From positions 1 to 11,807 of the forward strand of contig NYXF01000071.1 in the NCBI GenBank assembly GCA_002685455.1: 11,807 bases of DNA. Reading direction: 5' to 3'. Below are positions 1-6,995 of the stretch, piece by piece. This DNA is from Porticoccus sp. GTDB taxonomy: Bacteria; Pseudomonadota; Gammaproteobacteria; Pseudomonadales; Porticoccaceae. Numbering within the stretch: the stretch's first letter is position 1; each line of letters begins with the position of its first letter. Below the pieces are notes generated by a model, which searched no databases, was not told where the DNA came from, and saw only the letters and a list, made by a program, of their open reading frames with translations. A program made the position numbers and the translations under genes.

Positions 1-360
1 GTTAAGGGTGTTGAAATAGGGTCTGGTTTCAGTGCTATTGAACAAGTTGGTAGTATACACCGTGACGAGATATTAGAAAGTGGATTTGCGTCTAATAACG
101 CAGGGGGTGTTTTAGGGGGAATTTCTACTGGACAAGATATATTGGCCAGCATAGCTCTCAAGCCAACTAGTAGTCTTCGAATACCTGGACGCTCAATCGA
201 TGTGAATGGCAATGCAATAGAGGTGGTTACAAAAGGCAGACATGACCCTTGTGTGGGCATTAGAGCTACACCAATCGCTGAAGCAATGTTGGCTATCATA
301 ATTATGGATCACCTTCTTAGACATAGGGCCCAAAATTTTGATATCGTAAAAAAATCATAA
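1..360 (+). CDS. aroC: Chorismate synthase, C-terminal part (5' end outside window)
   Basis: The window opens in frame inside this gene, and 119 codons plus a TAA stop are visible. Chorismate synthase converts EPSP to chorismate, the last step of the shikimate pathway, in the cytoplasm, using reduced FMN without net redox change. The visible part holds the family's glycine-rich [16 protein letters not shown] stretch (fragment residues about 33-48) and the C-terminal signature [16 protein letters not shown] (about 80-95), which fits the third PROSITE chorismate synthase pattern, including the Arg-His-Asp-Pro core. The full protein is normally about 360 residues, so roughly the last third is present. 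A TTG at 142 is an internal codon and not a start, because homology runs upstream of it to the edge. The MFS gene begins 18 nt after the stop with no room for a terminator, which suggests co-transcription. Identification is secure. Confidence 0.96.
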   Translation, partial: VKGVEIGSGFSAIEQVGSIHRDEILESGFASNNAGGVLGGISTGQDILASIALKPTSSLRIPGRSIDVNGNAIEVVTKGRHDPCVGIRATPIAEAMLAIIIMDHLLRHRAQNFDIVKKS

Positions 361-378
361 TATCAGAGCCTCTAAGTT

Positions 379-1548
379 TTGGAAAAAATCATTACCCCAT
401 CCTTACCGTATTGGCGCTTATCAGCGTTTTATTTTTGTTTTTTTGCGCTACTCGGAGCCCTTCACCCATATTGGTCTTTATATTTATATTCGAAAGGTTT
501 CACTATCTCTGATATAGGTATTTTGCTAGCTATGCCGATGGCTACAAAAATAATTGCGCCTAATATTTGGGGTTGGTTGGCTGATTTTACTGGTAGACGG
601 CTCGCTGTCATAAGAATAGGGGCCTTCTTATCTTGTATTTTCTTTCTCGGAATTTTTTTTGATCAGCGATTTTGGTCTATCGCATTAGTAATGATTGGAT
701 ATAGTTTTTTTTGGAATGCTATTTTGCCTCAGCATGAGGTGATAACTGTAAGTTATCTTGAGAAATCTCCAGAGGCATACGGACGAATTAGACTATGGGG
801 ATCTATCGGCTTTATAATTTCAGTTCTTGGTGGAGGTTTGTGGTTTGATACAAAAGATATAGAAACACTCCCTATTGTGGGTTTATTGCTGTTAATTGGC
901 ATATTTATAGCAAGTATTTTTTTGCCAAAACCAATTTTATATAAGTCTAATGATGAAAATTTTAATGGATTTATACTTTTAGCAACTCGACGTATTGTTT
1001 TTATATTTCTATTGGTTGGTTTGCTTGTGCAGTTATCTCATGGCGTTTACTATAGTTTTTTTAGTATTTTTCTAGAATCTCATGGCTATAGTCGTGCAGA
1101 AATAGGTGTTATTTGGTCAATTGGGGTTATAGCAGAAATCCTTATATTCTTGTTGATGTATCGATTCCTTATGCATTTTGGTGTACGAAAAATTATTCTT
1201 TTTTGTTTAGTCCTTGGTGTCGTACGTTGGCTGATAATTGGTTATCAAATTGAAAACTTAATATTTCTGGTGATAGCTCAAATTTTTCATGCTTTTACAT
1301 TTGCAGCTTTTCACGCAGCCTGTATTGAATGTGTTCGACGTCTTTTCGATAGTAGATCTCAGGGTAAAGCTCAAGCACTCTATAGTTCATGCTGCTACGG
1401 TGCTGGTGGGGCAATAGGCTCCTATACGGGAGGATTAGCTTGGGGAATATCTCCTGTATTTGCTTTCAATTACGCTGCTATTTCGACCCTTATTGCTTTT
1501 CTTCTTGCTATTTTTTGGTTAAAAGATAAAGAATTAGCTATTAGTTAA
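379..1548 (+). CDS. MFS transporter, PPP (phenylpropionate permease-like) family
   Basis: A 389-residue, very hydrophobic protein with about 12 membrane segments, expected in the inner membrane as a proton-coupled carrier. Its substrate is unknown. The N-terminus (PYWRLSAFYFCFFALLGALHP, residues about 10-30) and the loop GWLADFTGRR (65-74), an MFS motif A equivalent, match the PPP/MFS_1-like group related to the 3-phenylpropionate transporter. So do YGRIRLWGSIGF (134-145) and the C-half QGKAQALYSS plus GAGGAIGS segments (329-348). A homologous transporter follows aroC in Pseudomonas, as I recall, so the pairing looks old. The start is TTG at 379: it places the conserved PYWRLS segment at residue 9, whereas the first in-frame ATG lies at residue 52, inside the second membrane region. 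The upstream ribosome site is weak (CAGAG at 364-368), so translation may depend on coupling to aroC. The family is confident; the name does not establish phenylpropionate as the substrate. Confidence 0.9.
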   Translation: MEKIITPSLPYWRLSAFYFCFFALLGALHPYWSLYLYSKGFTISDIGILLAMPMATKIIAPNIWGWLADFTGRRLAVIRIGAFLSCIFFLGIFFDQRFWSIALVMIGYSFFWNAILPQHEVITVSYLEKSPEAYGRIRLWGSIGFIISVLGGGLWFDTKDIETLPIVGLLLLIGIFIASIFLPKPILYKSNDENFNGFILLATRRIVFIFLLVGLLVQLSHGVYYSFFSIFLESHGYSRAEIGVIWSIGVIAEILIFLLMYRFLMHFGVRKIILFCLVLGVVRWLIIGYQIENLIFLVIAQIFHAFTFAAFHAACIECVRRLFDSRSQGKAQALYSSCCYGAGGAIGSYTGGLAWGISPVFAFNYAAISTLIAFLLAIFWLKDKELAIS

Positions 1549-1589
1549 GGAGTTTAGCAATACTGAGCTTAATTATTTATAGCTGAAAT

Positions 1590-1593
1590 AGGA
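1590..1593 (+). promoter_or_regulatory. Shine-Dalgarno AGGA for the 91-residue ORF
   Basis: AGGA lies 7 nt before the ATG at 1601. It is a well-placed ribosome binding site, better than those of the two flanking genes, and supports the small reading frame being translated from this ATG. Confidence 0.6.
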
Positions 1594-1600
1594 ATCCAAA

Positions 1601-1876
1601 ATGAAGTATATATTTTACTGGTTAGTCATAGTTACAGTCATATGTTGGTACCCAACATATGACCTATACACAAAAGAAGAGTTCTTTGACGAACAAAGCA
1701 CTCTTATAAAAACTAACTTTATGACTACAGTTGGTTGTCATCAGGCTGCAAATGAGATGAAAGCGAAATATTATCAATGTAAGTCTGAAGTACAGTGGCG
1801 TAGATGGTTTTTAAAAAAAAACATAGATGATAATATTAATAACAAAGATAAAGAAATTGAATATCCCATATATTAA
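1601..1876 (+). CDS. Small unrecognised protein with N-terminal membrane segment and three cysteines
   Basis: I do not recognise this 91-residue protein. Residues about 3-16 form a hydrophobic segment after a single Lys, which could be a membrane anchor or an uncleaved signal. There is no good signal-peptidase site, and Cys15 is not in a convincing lipobox. The following WYPTYDLYTKEEFFDE stretch is acidic and aromatic. The middle part, roughly FMTTVGCHQAANEMKAKYYQCKS, has Cys46 and Cys60 spaced 14 apart with an aromatic/Trp-rich end (WRRWF, 66-70), which fits a small periplasmic domain closed by one disulfide. The C-terminal 20 residues are Asn/Lys/Asp-rich and probably disordered. AGGA 7 nt upstream supports the start. 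The gene sits 52 nt after the MFS gene on the same strand and could be its operon partner. A perfect 27-nt palindrome lies in its 5' coding part. No function is proposed. Confidence 0.62.
   Translation: MKYIFYWLVIVTVICWYPTYDLYTKEEFFDEQSTLIKTNFMTTVGCHQAANEMKAKYYQCKSEVQWRRWFLKKNIDDNINNKDKEIEYPIY
1637..1663 (+). repeat. Perfect 12-bp inverted repeat (hairpin) within the small ORF
   Basis: GTCATATGTTGG at 1637-1648 is followed by TAC and then the exact reverse complement CCAACATATGAC at 1652-1663. As RNA this would be a 12-bp stem with a 3-nt loop, or an 11-bp stem with a 5-nt loop, starting 36 nt downstream of the ATG of the 91-residue ORF. No T-run follows on either strand, so it does not look like an intrinsic terminator. 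It could be an mRNA structure or a DNA operator. The match is seen directly; the role is unknown. Confidence 0.85.
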
Positions 1877-1911
1877 AACAAAATTATATTATCGTTCATA
1901 TATTGTACATT

Positions 1912-1932
1912 TTTAAAATAGTTAATTTTAAA
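1912..1932. promoter_or_regulatory. Candidate operator upstream of the tetR-family gene
   Basis: TTTAAAAT (1912-1919), a 5-nt spacer, and its reverse complement ATTTTAAA (1925-1932) form a 21-bp dyad ending 23 bp before the regulator's ATG. Its size, symmetry and position are what an autoregulatory TetR-family operator would have. The sequence is pure A/T in an A/T-rich gap, so a chance match is quite possible. It does not resemble the larger palindrome between ETF-QO and etfB. Confidence 0.3.
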
Positions 1933-1955
1933 CAGCTGATTTAGACTGCTTCATT

Positions 1956-2606
1956 ATGAAAAAAATTGATAACAGCATTGATAAACTTCGTGAAAAAAAG
2001 AAAAGATTTATAGCCAGAGAGATTGCTATTAGGGATAGCGCTATATCGTTATTGAAAGAAAAAGGGTTAGAAAGTGTCACAATCTCATTAATTGCCGATC
2101 ACGCTTGTATTGGCAAAGGCACTATATATAAACACTTTCTCTCAAAAACTGAAATTTTAGTGAGAATTGTTGCTGATTATCAAAAAAATATCTGTGACAG
2201 CATCCAAATATATATAAATAAAGAGGTAGATAAAAAAAATCCTTTTGGTGTAGTGCGCAAATACTTTTCTTTACGTCTCTTTGATCCATCTCTAGATCGA
2301 TTGGTTCGCAATTTAATAATGATATTAGAAAATAATGTAAAGTTAGAGGAGACTTCTACTGAAATAAGAGCACTCAAAGAGGGCTTGGACGCTTATATTA
2401 TCTCTTCAATAAAATCCTTAATTAAAGCAGGCCGCTTAAAAGATTTTCCAGCAACATATTATCATTTCGCATACATTTCTTTTGTTGATATTATTATAGA
2501 CCGATGTGTGGACGGAAAATTTCAGTTAGACGCAAGTAAAGAAATAGAGTTCTTAGAATTTATCTCAAATATAGGCTCAAGCATGGGGCGAACTCTTAAA
2601 CAATAA
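1956..2606 (+). CDS. TetR/AcrR-family transcriptional regulator
   Basis: A 216-residue one-component DNA-binding regulator of typical family length. Residues about 18-71 form the TetR N-terminal domain: a first helix (FIAREIAIRDSAISLLKEKG), then the helix-turn-helix with VTISLIADHACIGKGTIYKHF (41-61), where GKGTIYKHF is the characteristic recognition-helix motif, and FLSKTEIL after it. The C-terminal two thirds (about 80-216) is helical and divergent, as expected of the ligand-binding and dimer part, so the effector cannot be read. The ATG at 1956 lacks a good ribosome site, but no other ATG precedes the HTH. The gene is convergent with ETF-QO, 47 bp apart with no clear terminator between them. 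A role in controlling ETF genes or fatty-acid use is tempting by location and by analogy with PsrA/FadR-type TetR regulators, but no shared operator is visible. The family call is firm; the target is unknown. Confidence 0.9.
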   Translation: MKKIDNSIDKLREKKKRFIAREIAIRDSAISLLKEKGLESVTISLIADHACIGKGTIYKHFLSKTEILVRIVADYQKNICDSIQIYINKEVDKKNPFGVVRKYFSLRLFDPSLDRLVRNLIMILENNVKLEETSTEIRALKEGLDAYIISSIKSLIKAGRLKDFPATYYHFAYISFVDIIIDRCVDGKFQLDASKEIEFLEFISNIGSSMGRTLKQ

Positions 2607-2653
2607 AATAGACATTAATACCTAATCATTGCTGATAATCTTTAATATGACTT

Positions 2654-4291
2654 TCACATATTTGGGTAATTTGGGCCACCACCACCCTCTGGGGTAATCC
2701 AATTTATATTCTGAGATGGCTCCTTGATATCGCAAGTTTTACAGTGCACACAGTTTTGTGAATTTATTTGAAATTTTTTAGATCCATCATCATTTGTGAG
2801 GACCTCATAAACACCTGCAGGGCAGTATCTCTGAGCGGGCTCATTAAAGACTGGTAAATTATAGGATAAGGGCAATTCTTGGTCTCTAAGTATGAGGTGG
2901 TTGGGCTGATCTTCCTCATGATTAGTGTTTGATAGATATACAGAGGATAACTTATCGAAGCTAATTATGTTATCAGGTTTTTTGTATACAATAGTCTTCA
3001 TTGTTGAAGCTGACTTAAGTTTCGTGTGATCTGGATCTCGATCTCTTAAAGTCCAAGGCAACTTACCGTTAAATATATTTATATCTAAAAAAGCAAAAGC
3101 AGACCCTAGTATATTTCCCCATTTATGTTGAGCGGGGCCAAAGTTCCTCTGTAATAAAAGTTCTTTGTATGCCCAACTTTTTTTATATGAAACTGAAAAA
3201 AGATTTACATTAAAGCTTTTACTTTGGGTGTCTATAGAGTCTACAATCGACTCTGCGGCAACCATCCCCGATTTCATTGCACAGTGGATACCTTTTATTT
3301 TTGCATTATTCAGAGTACCGGCGTTATCACCTATTATTATACCACCTGGAAAGTTCATTCTAGGCTGTGATTGAACACCTCCTTTTGCTAAAGCTTTGGC
3401 ACCATAAGATATTCTCTTACCTCCAGATAAGAACTTAGATATTTCTGGATGATGTTTATAACGCTGAAATTCTTCATAAGGATTAAGATGAGGATTTTCA
3501 TAAGATAAATCGGTGATCAAGCCAACCATTACTTGACAGTCCTCTGCATGGTAAAGGAATCCACCCCCATTAGACTTACTTTCACTTAGGGGCCAACCAG
3601 CACTATGTAAAATTAAACCAGGTTTATGCAAATTATCAGGAATAGACCATAACTCTTTGATACCTAGACCATAATGCTGTGGATCACAACCTTCGTCTAA
3701 AGAGAATTTTTTAATAATTTCTTTACCTAAATGACCTCTACATCCTTCTGATAGAATTGTGCATTTTCCTCGAATTTCCATTCCCCGAGAAAAAGAGGAT
3801 TTTTTTTCTTTATTAGAATCTATTCCCATATCGCCAGTTATGATACCAGCCACAGAATCATCGCTTGAATATAGAAGACTAGAAGCAGAAAAACCTGGAA
3901 AAATATCAACACCTAATACCTCCGCTTGCTTAGCCAACCAGCGACACAGGTTACCTAAACTGATGATGAAGTTACCTTCATTCCTCATAGTTTTTGGGGC
4001 AAGAAAATGAGGTATCTTGATCGATTTAGTCTCGGTAAAAAAGTAAAGTTGATCTTGACTCACAGGAGTTTTAACTGGCGCACCTAAATTTTTCCAATCA
4101 GGAAATAATTCATTTAAAGCAGTTGGCTCCAAAACAGCTCCAGAAAGTATATGAGCGCCAACCTCAGAGCCTTTTTCTACAACAACTACAGAAGTTTCCG
4201 GTCTTAGCTGTTTTAGACGACATGCTGCTGATAGTCCAGATGGCCCAGCGCCAACTATAATCACATCATATTCTATATGTTCCCGCTCCAT
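2654..4291 (-). CDS. Electron transfer flavoprotein-ubiquinone oxidoreductase (ETF-QO)
   Basis: A 545-residue inner-membrane-associated protein of the usual family length. It carries FAD and one 4Fe-4S cluster, accepts electrons from reduced ETF and reduces ubiquinone, linking beta-oxidation and related dehydrogenases to respiration. The N-terminus has the FAD dinucleotide-binding motif VIIVGAGPSGLSAA (10-23) followed by VVVVEKG (35-41). A second flavin-contact motif GDNAG is at 321-325. The C-terminal ferredoxin-like domain carries the four cluster cysteines: Cys490 in RYCPAGVYE, and Cys514, Cys517 and Cys520 in NCVHCKTCDIK. The protein ends in the family's WITPEGGGGPNYPNM. The start is supported by AAAGGAG (complement of 4298-4304) 6 nt upstream. 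It is divergent from etfB, with a predicted promoter overlapping a large palindrome. No cofactor ligand is missing. Gene names vary between organisms (fixC-like, etfD, ETFDH), so none is given. Confidence 0.97.
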   Translation of the reverse strand: MEREHIEYDVIIVGAGPSGLSAACRLKQLRPETSVVVVEKGSEVGAHILSGAVLEPTALNELFPDWKNLGAPVKTPVSQDQLYFFTETKSIKIPHFLAPKTMRNEGNFIISLGNLCRWLAKQAEVLGVDIFPGFSASSLLYSSDDSVAGIITGDMGIDSNKEKKSSFSRGMEIRGKCTILSEGCRGHLGKEIIKKFSLDEGCDPQHYGLGIKELWSIPDNLHKPGLILHSAGWPLSESKSNGGGFLYHAEDCQVMVGLITDLSYENPHLNPYEEFQRYKHHPEISKFLSGGKRISYGAKALAKGGVQSQPRMNFPGGIIIGDNAGTLNNAKIKGIHCAMKSGMVAAESIVDSIDTQSKSFNVNLFSVSYKKSWAYKELLLQRNFGPAQHKWGNILGSAFAFLDINIFNGKLPWTLRDRDPDHTKLKSASTMKTIVYKKPDNIISFDKLSSVYLSNTNHEEDQPNHLILRDQELPLSYNLPVFNEPAQRYCPAGVYEVLTNDDGSKKFQINSQNCVHCKTCDIKEPSQNINWITPEGGGGPNYPNM

Positions 4292-4333
4292 TGAGCGCTC
4301 CTTTACTAAATATCTTCTAATATTTTTATAACT

Positions 4334-4362
4334 ATTCTATCATATTCTATTATCTATATCAA
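4334..4362 (-). promoter_or_regulatory. Predicted sigma70-type promoter of ETF-QO
   Basis: Read on the minus strand, TTGATA (4362-4357) and TAGAAT (4339-4334) are separated by 17 nt, each matching the consensus at five of six positions. Transcription would begin near 4327 and give a leader of about 35 nt containing the AAAGGAG site. The -35 hexamer and most of the spacer lie inside the 4341-4390 palindrome, so a protein bound there would block this promoter. Confidence 0.5.
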
Positions 4363-4390
4363 AAAATATTGATATAGATAATAGAATATG
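4341..4390. repeat. 50-bp perfect palindrome (22-bp arms) between ETF-QO and etfB
   Basis: Positions 4341-4362 are the exact reverse complement of 4369-4390, with a 6-nt centre (AAAATA, 4363-4368). The inner parts read TATCTATATCAA and TTGATATAGATA, and the outer parts CATATTCTAT and ATAGAATATG. The arms are almost entirely A/T but perfectly matched over 22 positions. The element lies upstream of both predicted transcription starts, so it should act as DNA, as an operator or a cruciform-prone element, rather than as an RNA hairpin or terminator. Each arm carries a TTGATA hexamer directed outward. Confidence 0.9.
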
Positions 4391-4411
4391 TAATAAATAT
4401 TTTAATTGGGT

Positions 4412-4440
4412 TTGAAAACAATATTATAGGCCTTTAGGAT
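4412..4440 (+). promoter_or_regulatory. Candidate promoter of etfBA
   Basis: TTGAAA (4412-4417) and TAGGAT (4435-4440) are spaced by 17 nt; the -10 matches consensus at four of six positions. Perfect TATAAT hexamers also occur at 4449-4454 and 4456-4461 but without a good -35 box, so the true start could be 10-20 nt further downstream. In either case the start lies downstream of the 50-bp palindrome. Confidence 0.35.
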
Positions 4441-4502
4441 AAGAGTTATATAATTTATAATGACTAACTCATACGCTGTGACAATACAAAAGGTTTTTTT
4501 GA

Positions 4503-5261
4503 ATGAAAGCATTAGTTTGTATAAAACGTGTAGTGGATTATAACGTAAAAGTCAGTCCAAAAGATGATAATACAGGTGTAAATCTTAATAACCTCAAGAT
4601 GTCAATGAATCCTTTTTGTGAAATTGCTGTAGAGGAAGCCGTTCGACTAAAAGAAAAGGGTAATATAGAAGAAATAATCGTTGTATCTATAGGACCAAAA
4701 GAAGCACAAGAGCAAATTCGCGCAGCTCTTGCTATTGGTGCTGATAGAGGGTTACTTATTAAAACTGATAGCGGCACAGAGCTTCAGCCTTTAGGGGTAG
4801 CTAAATGTTTAAAAAAGATATTTGAGCAAGAGCAACCAGATATTATCTTGATGGGTAAGCAATCTATTGATGGCGATAACAACCAAACAGGTCAAATGTT
4901 CGCTGCACTAACTAATTTGCCCCAAGGAACATTTGCGTCTGAGCTTACTGTAAACTCCACTCATGCAACTGTTACAAGAGAAATTGATGGTGGATTTCAG
5001 ACATTAAAGCTTACTTTGCCGGCTGTCATCACTTCAGATTTAAGATTAAATGAGCCAAGGTATGCTTCACTACCGAATATTATGAAGGCAAAAAAAAAGC
5101 CGATTAATGAAACAACACCTGAAGAGCTTGGTGTTGATGTTTCCCCCCGAATTTCTATTATTAGTGTTGATTTACCTCCTGAGCGATCGGAAGGAATTAA
5201 AGTTAGTAGCGTTGATGAGCTTTTAGAAAAATTAAGAAATGAAGCCAAGGTAATACGATGA
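4503..5261 (+). CDS. etfB: Electron transfer flavoprotein, beta subunit
   Basis: The 252-residue small subunit of the soluble ETF heterodimer, which carries AMP and helps shuttle electrons from acyl-CoA and related dehydrogenases to ETF-QO. The N-terminus MKALVCIKRVVDYNVKV is typical. The nucleotide-binding region is GKQSIDGDNNQTGQ (118-131). Residues 157-177 (VTREIDGGFQ, then LKLTLPAVIT) fit the ETF beta PROSITE signature. RYASLPNIMKAKKKP (186-200) is the partner-recognition loop, with Leu190 at the place of the anchoring leucine known from human ETF-beta. Length and motifs are those of the housekeeping type rather than the bifurcating FixA type. AAGG (4490-4493) lies 9 nt before the start. 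The codons for the AKKKP loop contain a nine-A run (5090-5098), a possible slippage site. It overlaps etfA by 4 nt (ATGA), so the two subunits are translationally coupled. Confidence 0.97.
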   Translation: MKALVCIKRVVDYNVKVSPKDDNTGVNLNNLKMSMNPFCEIAVEEAVRLKEKGNIEEIIVVSIGPKEAQEQIRAALAIGADRGLLIKTDSGTELQPLGVAKCLKKIFEQEQPDIILMGKQSIDGDNNQTGQMFAALTNLPQGTFASELTVNSTHATVTREIDGGFQTLKLTLPAVITSDLRLNEPRYASLPNIMKAKKKPINETTPEELGVDVSPRISIISVDLPPERSEGIKVSSVDELLEKLRNEAKVIR

Positions 5262-6193
5262 ATATTTTAGTTATTTCAGAGCATGATAATAATGATATTA
5301 AAGAGAGCACAATGCATGCAATTACTGCTGCACGTGAATTAGGAAATTCTATTGATCTTTTAGTGACTGGCTTGAATTGCGGTAGCGCTGGTTCAAATGC
5401 TTCAAAAATTGAAGGGGTTGCTAGGGTTATTGTGGCGGATTGTGTAGCCTATGAAAATCAGCTTGCAGAAAATATTGCCCCAATAATACAAAAAATAGCA
5501 GCTGAATATTCATATATTCTTATGGCTGCAACCACTACGGGAAAAAACATTATTCCAAGAGCTGCTGCACTAGTCGATTCTCAACCGATATCTGACGTCA
5601 TTTCCATTGTCAATGAGGATACTTTTAAAAGACCTATTTATGCGGGAAATGTTATAGCAACAATACAAAGTATAGATAAAATCAAATTTATGACAATAAG
5701 GGCTACTGCGTTCGAACCTGCATCAATTAGTACTTCGTCTGCTCCAATTGAATCTTTAGAAGAATCTTTTAACTTAAAAAAATCAGAATTTGTTAAAAAC
5801 GAAATTTCGTCATCCGAAAGACCGGAGTTAACCTCAGCAAGAGTCGTCATTTCTGGTGGCCGTGGTATGTTAAATGAGGAAAACTTTAAGCTTCTTGAGA
5901 ATCTAGCAGATAAGTTCGGTGGAGCAGTCGGTGCTTCAAGGGCTGCAGTAGATTCTGGGTTTGCACCAAATGATATGCAGGTAGGACAAACTGGAAAAAT
6001 AGTTGCCCCTGACTTGTACATTGCTGTTGGAATTTCAGGAGCAATTCAACATCTTGCTGGAATGAAAGATAGTAAAGTTATTGTTGCCATAAATAAGGAT
6101 CCTGACGCCCCTATATTTCAAAACGCAGATTATGGTCTTGTCGCAGACTTATTTGAGGTCGTTCCAGAGCTAGACCAGAAGTTAGTTATTTAG
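5258..6193 (+). CDS. etfA: Electron transfer flavoprotein, alpha subunit
   Basis: The 311-residue large ETF subunit, which holds the redox-active FAD. The C-terminal FAD domain is clear: SGGRG (199-203), [13 protein letters not shown] (225-237), [11 protein letters not shown] (241-251), and residues 253-279, which fit the ETF alpha PROSITE signature ([13 protein letters not shown], then G268 and VAIN). [21 protein letters not shown] (279-299) is the usual end of this domain. The N-terminal part (1-180) is the adenine-nucleotide alpha hydrolase-like domain shared with EtfB. The start overlaps the etfB stop as ATGA, with CCAAGG (5245-5250) 7 nt upstream, giving matched subunit output. The 3' end runs 12 bp into the end of the convergent xthA gene, so no separate terminator exists between them. 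Length is normal and no residue is obviously missing. Confidence 0.97.
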   Translation: MNILVISEHDNNDIKESTMHAITAARELGNSIDLLVTGLNCGSAGSNASKIEGVARVIVADCVAYENQLAENIAPIIQKIAAEYSYILMAATTTGKNIIPRAAALVDSQPISDVISIVNEDTFKRPIYAGNVIATIQSIDKIKFMTIRATAFEPASISTSSAPIESLEESFNLKKSEFVKNEISSSERPELTSARVVISGGRGMLNEENFKLLENLADKFGGAVGASRAAVDSGFAPNDMQVGQTGKIVAPDLYIAVGISGAIQHLAGMKDSKVIVAINKDPDAPIFQNADYGLVADLFEVVPELDQKLVI

Positions 6194-6994
6194 AGAAATC
6201 CAAATAGGACAATGATCAGATGGCTTTTCCATGCTCCTGATCTGATGATCAATACCCGTCTCCTTGCATGCTTCAATTAGTGATTTAGATGCCAAAATCA
6301 AATCAATTCTTAGTCCTCGCTTGGGCGCCATTTCAAAACCTCGACTTCTATAATCAAACCAACTATACCTATCAGGCTGTTCAGGGTGGTCTCGTTCGAA
6401 TGTATCGATAAGACCAAAATTTTTAAGCTTGTTTAACCAGTCTCTCTCCTCAGGGAGGAAGCAACACTTACCTGTTCGAAGCCACCGTTTCATATTTTCT
6501 TCACCTATACCAATATCCTTATCAAGTGGAGCTACGTTCATATCACCAATAACTAATATTAAGTCATCAACTGTATGGTTAGTTTCTAGATAATTTTGTA
6601 GATCAAGATAAAATCTTTCTTTGCATGGAAATTTTTTTTCGTGTGAGCGGCTCTCTCCTTGAGGGAAGTATCCATTAAAAATTGTTATTTTTTGATTCTT
6701 GTACCTGAAATCCCCAATTATTAGTCTTTTTTGACTAGTCTCGTCGTCGCTCGGGAAACCTTTTTGTGAATTTAGTAGAGGTACTCGAAACATTAGAGCA
6801 ACTCCATAATGCCCCTTTTGTCCATGAAATATCACGTCATAACCAAGCCTTTTTATATCCTGAAGCGGGAATTGATCATCTGACACCTTTGTTTCTTGTA
6901 TACCAATTATATCTGGTTGATGTTTTTCTATAACGGCTTTAATTTGATGTAATCTGGCTCTTAGACCATTAACGTTAAAAGATATAATTTTCAT
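6182..6994 (-). CDS. xthA: Exodeoxyribonuclease III (AP endonuclease)
   Basis: A 270-residue Mg-dependent DNA repair nuclease that cuts 5' of abasic sites and digests 3' ends of duplex DNA in the cytoplasm. The length is close to the E. coli enzyme (268). The active-site set of the EEP family is complete at nearly identical positions: Asn7 (SFNVNG), Glu34 (IQETK), Tyr109 (NGYFPQG), Asp151 and Asn153 (IGDMNVAP), Asp231 (GLRIDLIL), and Asp260-His261 (PSDHCPI). The start ATG lies 1 nt after the prc stop and only weak purine stretches precede it, so it is probably read by ribosomes finishing prc, which suggests a two-gene prc-xthA transcript. The end overlaps the etfA end by 12 bp. The pairing of a periplasmic protease with a repair nuclease looks like streamlined packing rather than shared function. 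Confidence 0.96.
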   Translation of the reverse strand: MKIISFNVNGLRARLHQIKAVIEKHQPDIIGIQETKVSDDQFPLQDIKRLGYDVIFHGQKGHYGVALMFRVPLLNSQKGFPSDDETSQKRLIIGDFRYKNQKITIFNGYFPQGESRSHEKKFPCKERFYLDLQNYLETNHTVDDLILVIGDMNVAPLDKDIGIGEENMKRWLRTGKCCFLPEERDWLNKLKNFGLIDTFERDHPEQPDRYSWFDYRSRGFEMAPKRGLRIDLILASKSLIEACKETGIDHQIRSMEKPSDHCPIWISLNN

Positions 6995-6995
6995 A

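Noticed and set aside
1808..1821. T5-A9 run in the 91-residue ORF as a programmed frameshift site.
   Set aside because: A -1 shift in this run meets a TAG almost at once and there is no conserved-looking product in another frame. It is simply a Phe-Leu-Lys-Lys-Asn stretch in A/T-rich DNA.
4341..4390. The ETF palindrome read as a bidirectional transcription terminator.
   Set aside because: It lies between two divergently transcribed genes, upstream of both, so no transcript from these genes ends there. The stem is almost pure A/T and lacks the G/C stem of an intrinsic terminator.
4538..6021. Long open frames on the opposite strand of etfB and etfA.
   Set aside because: They are codon-usage shadows of the real genes. 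They lack homology, ribosome sites and plausible composition, while etfB and etfA carry full family signatures.
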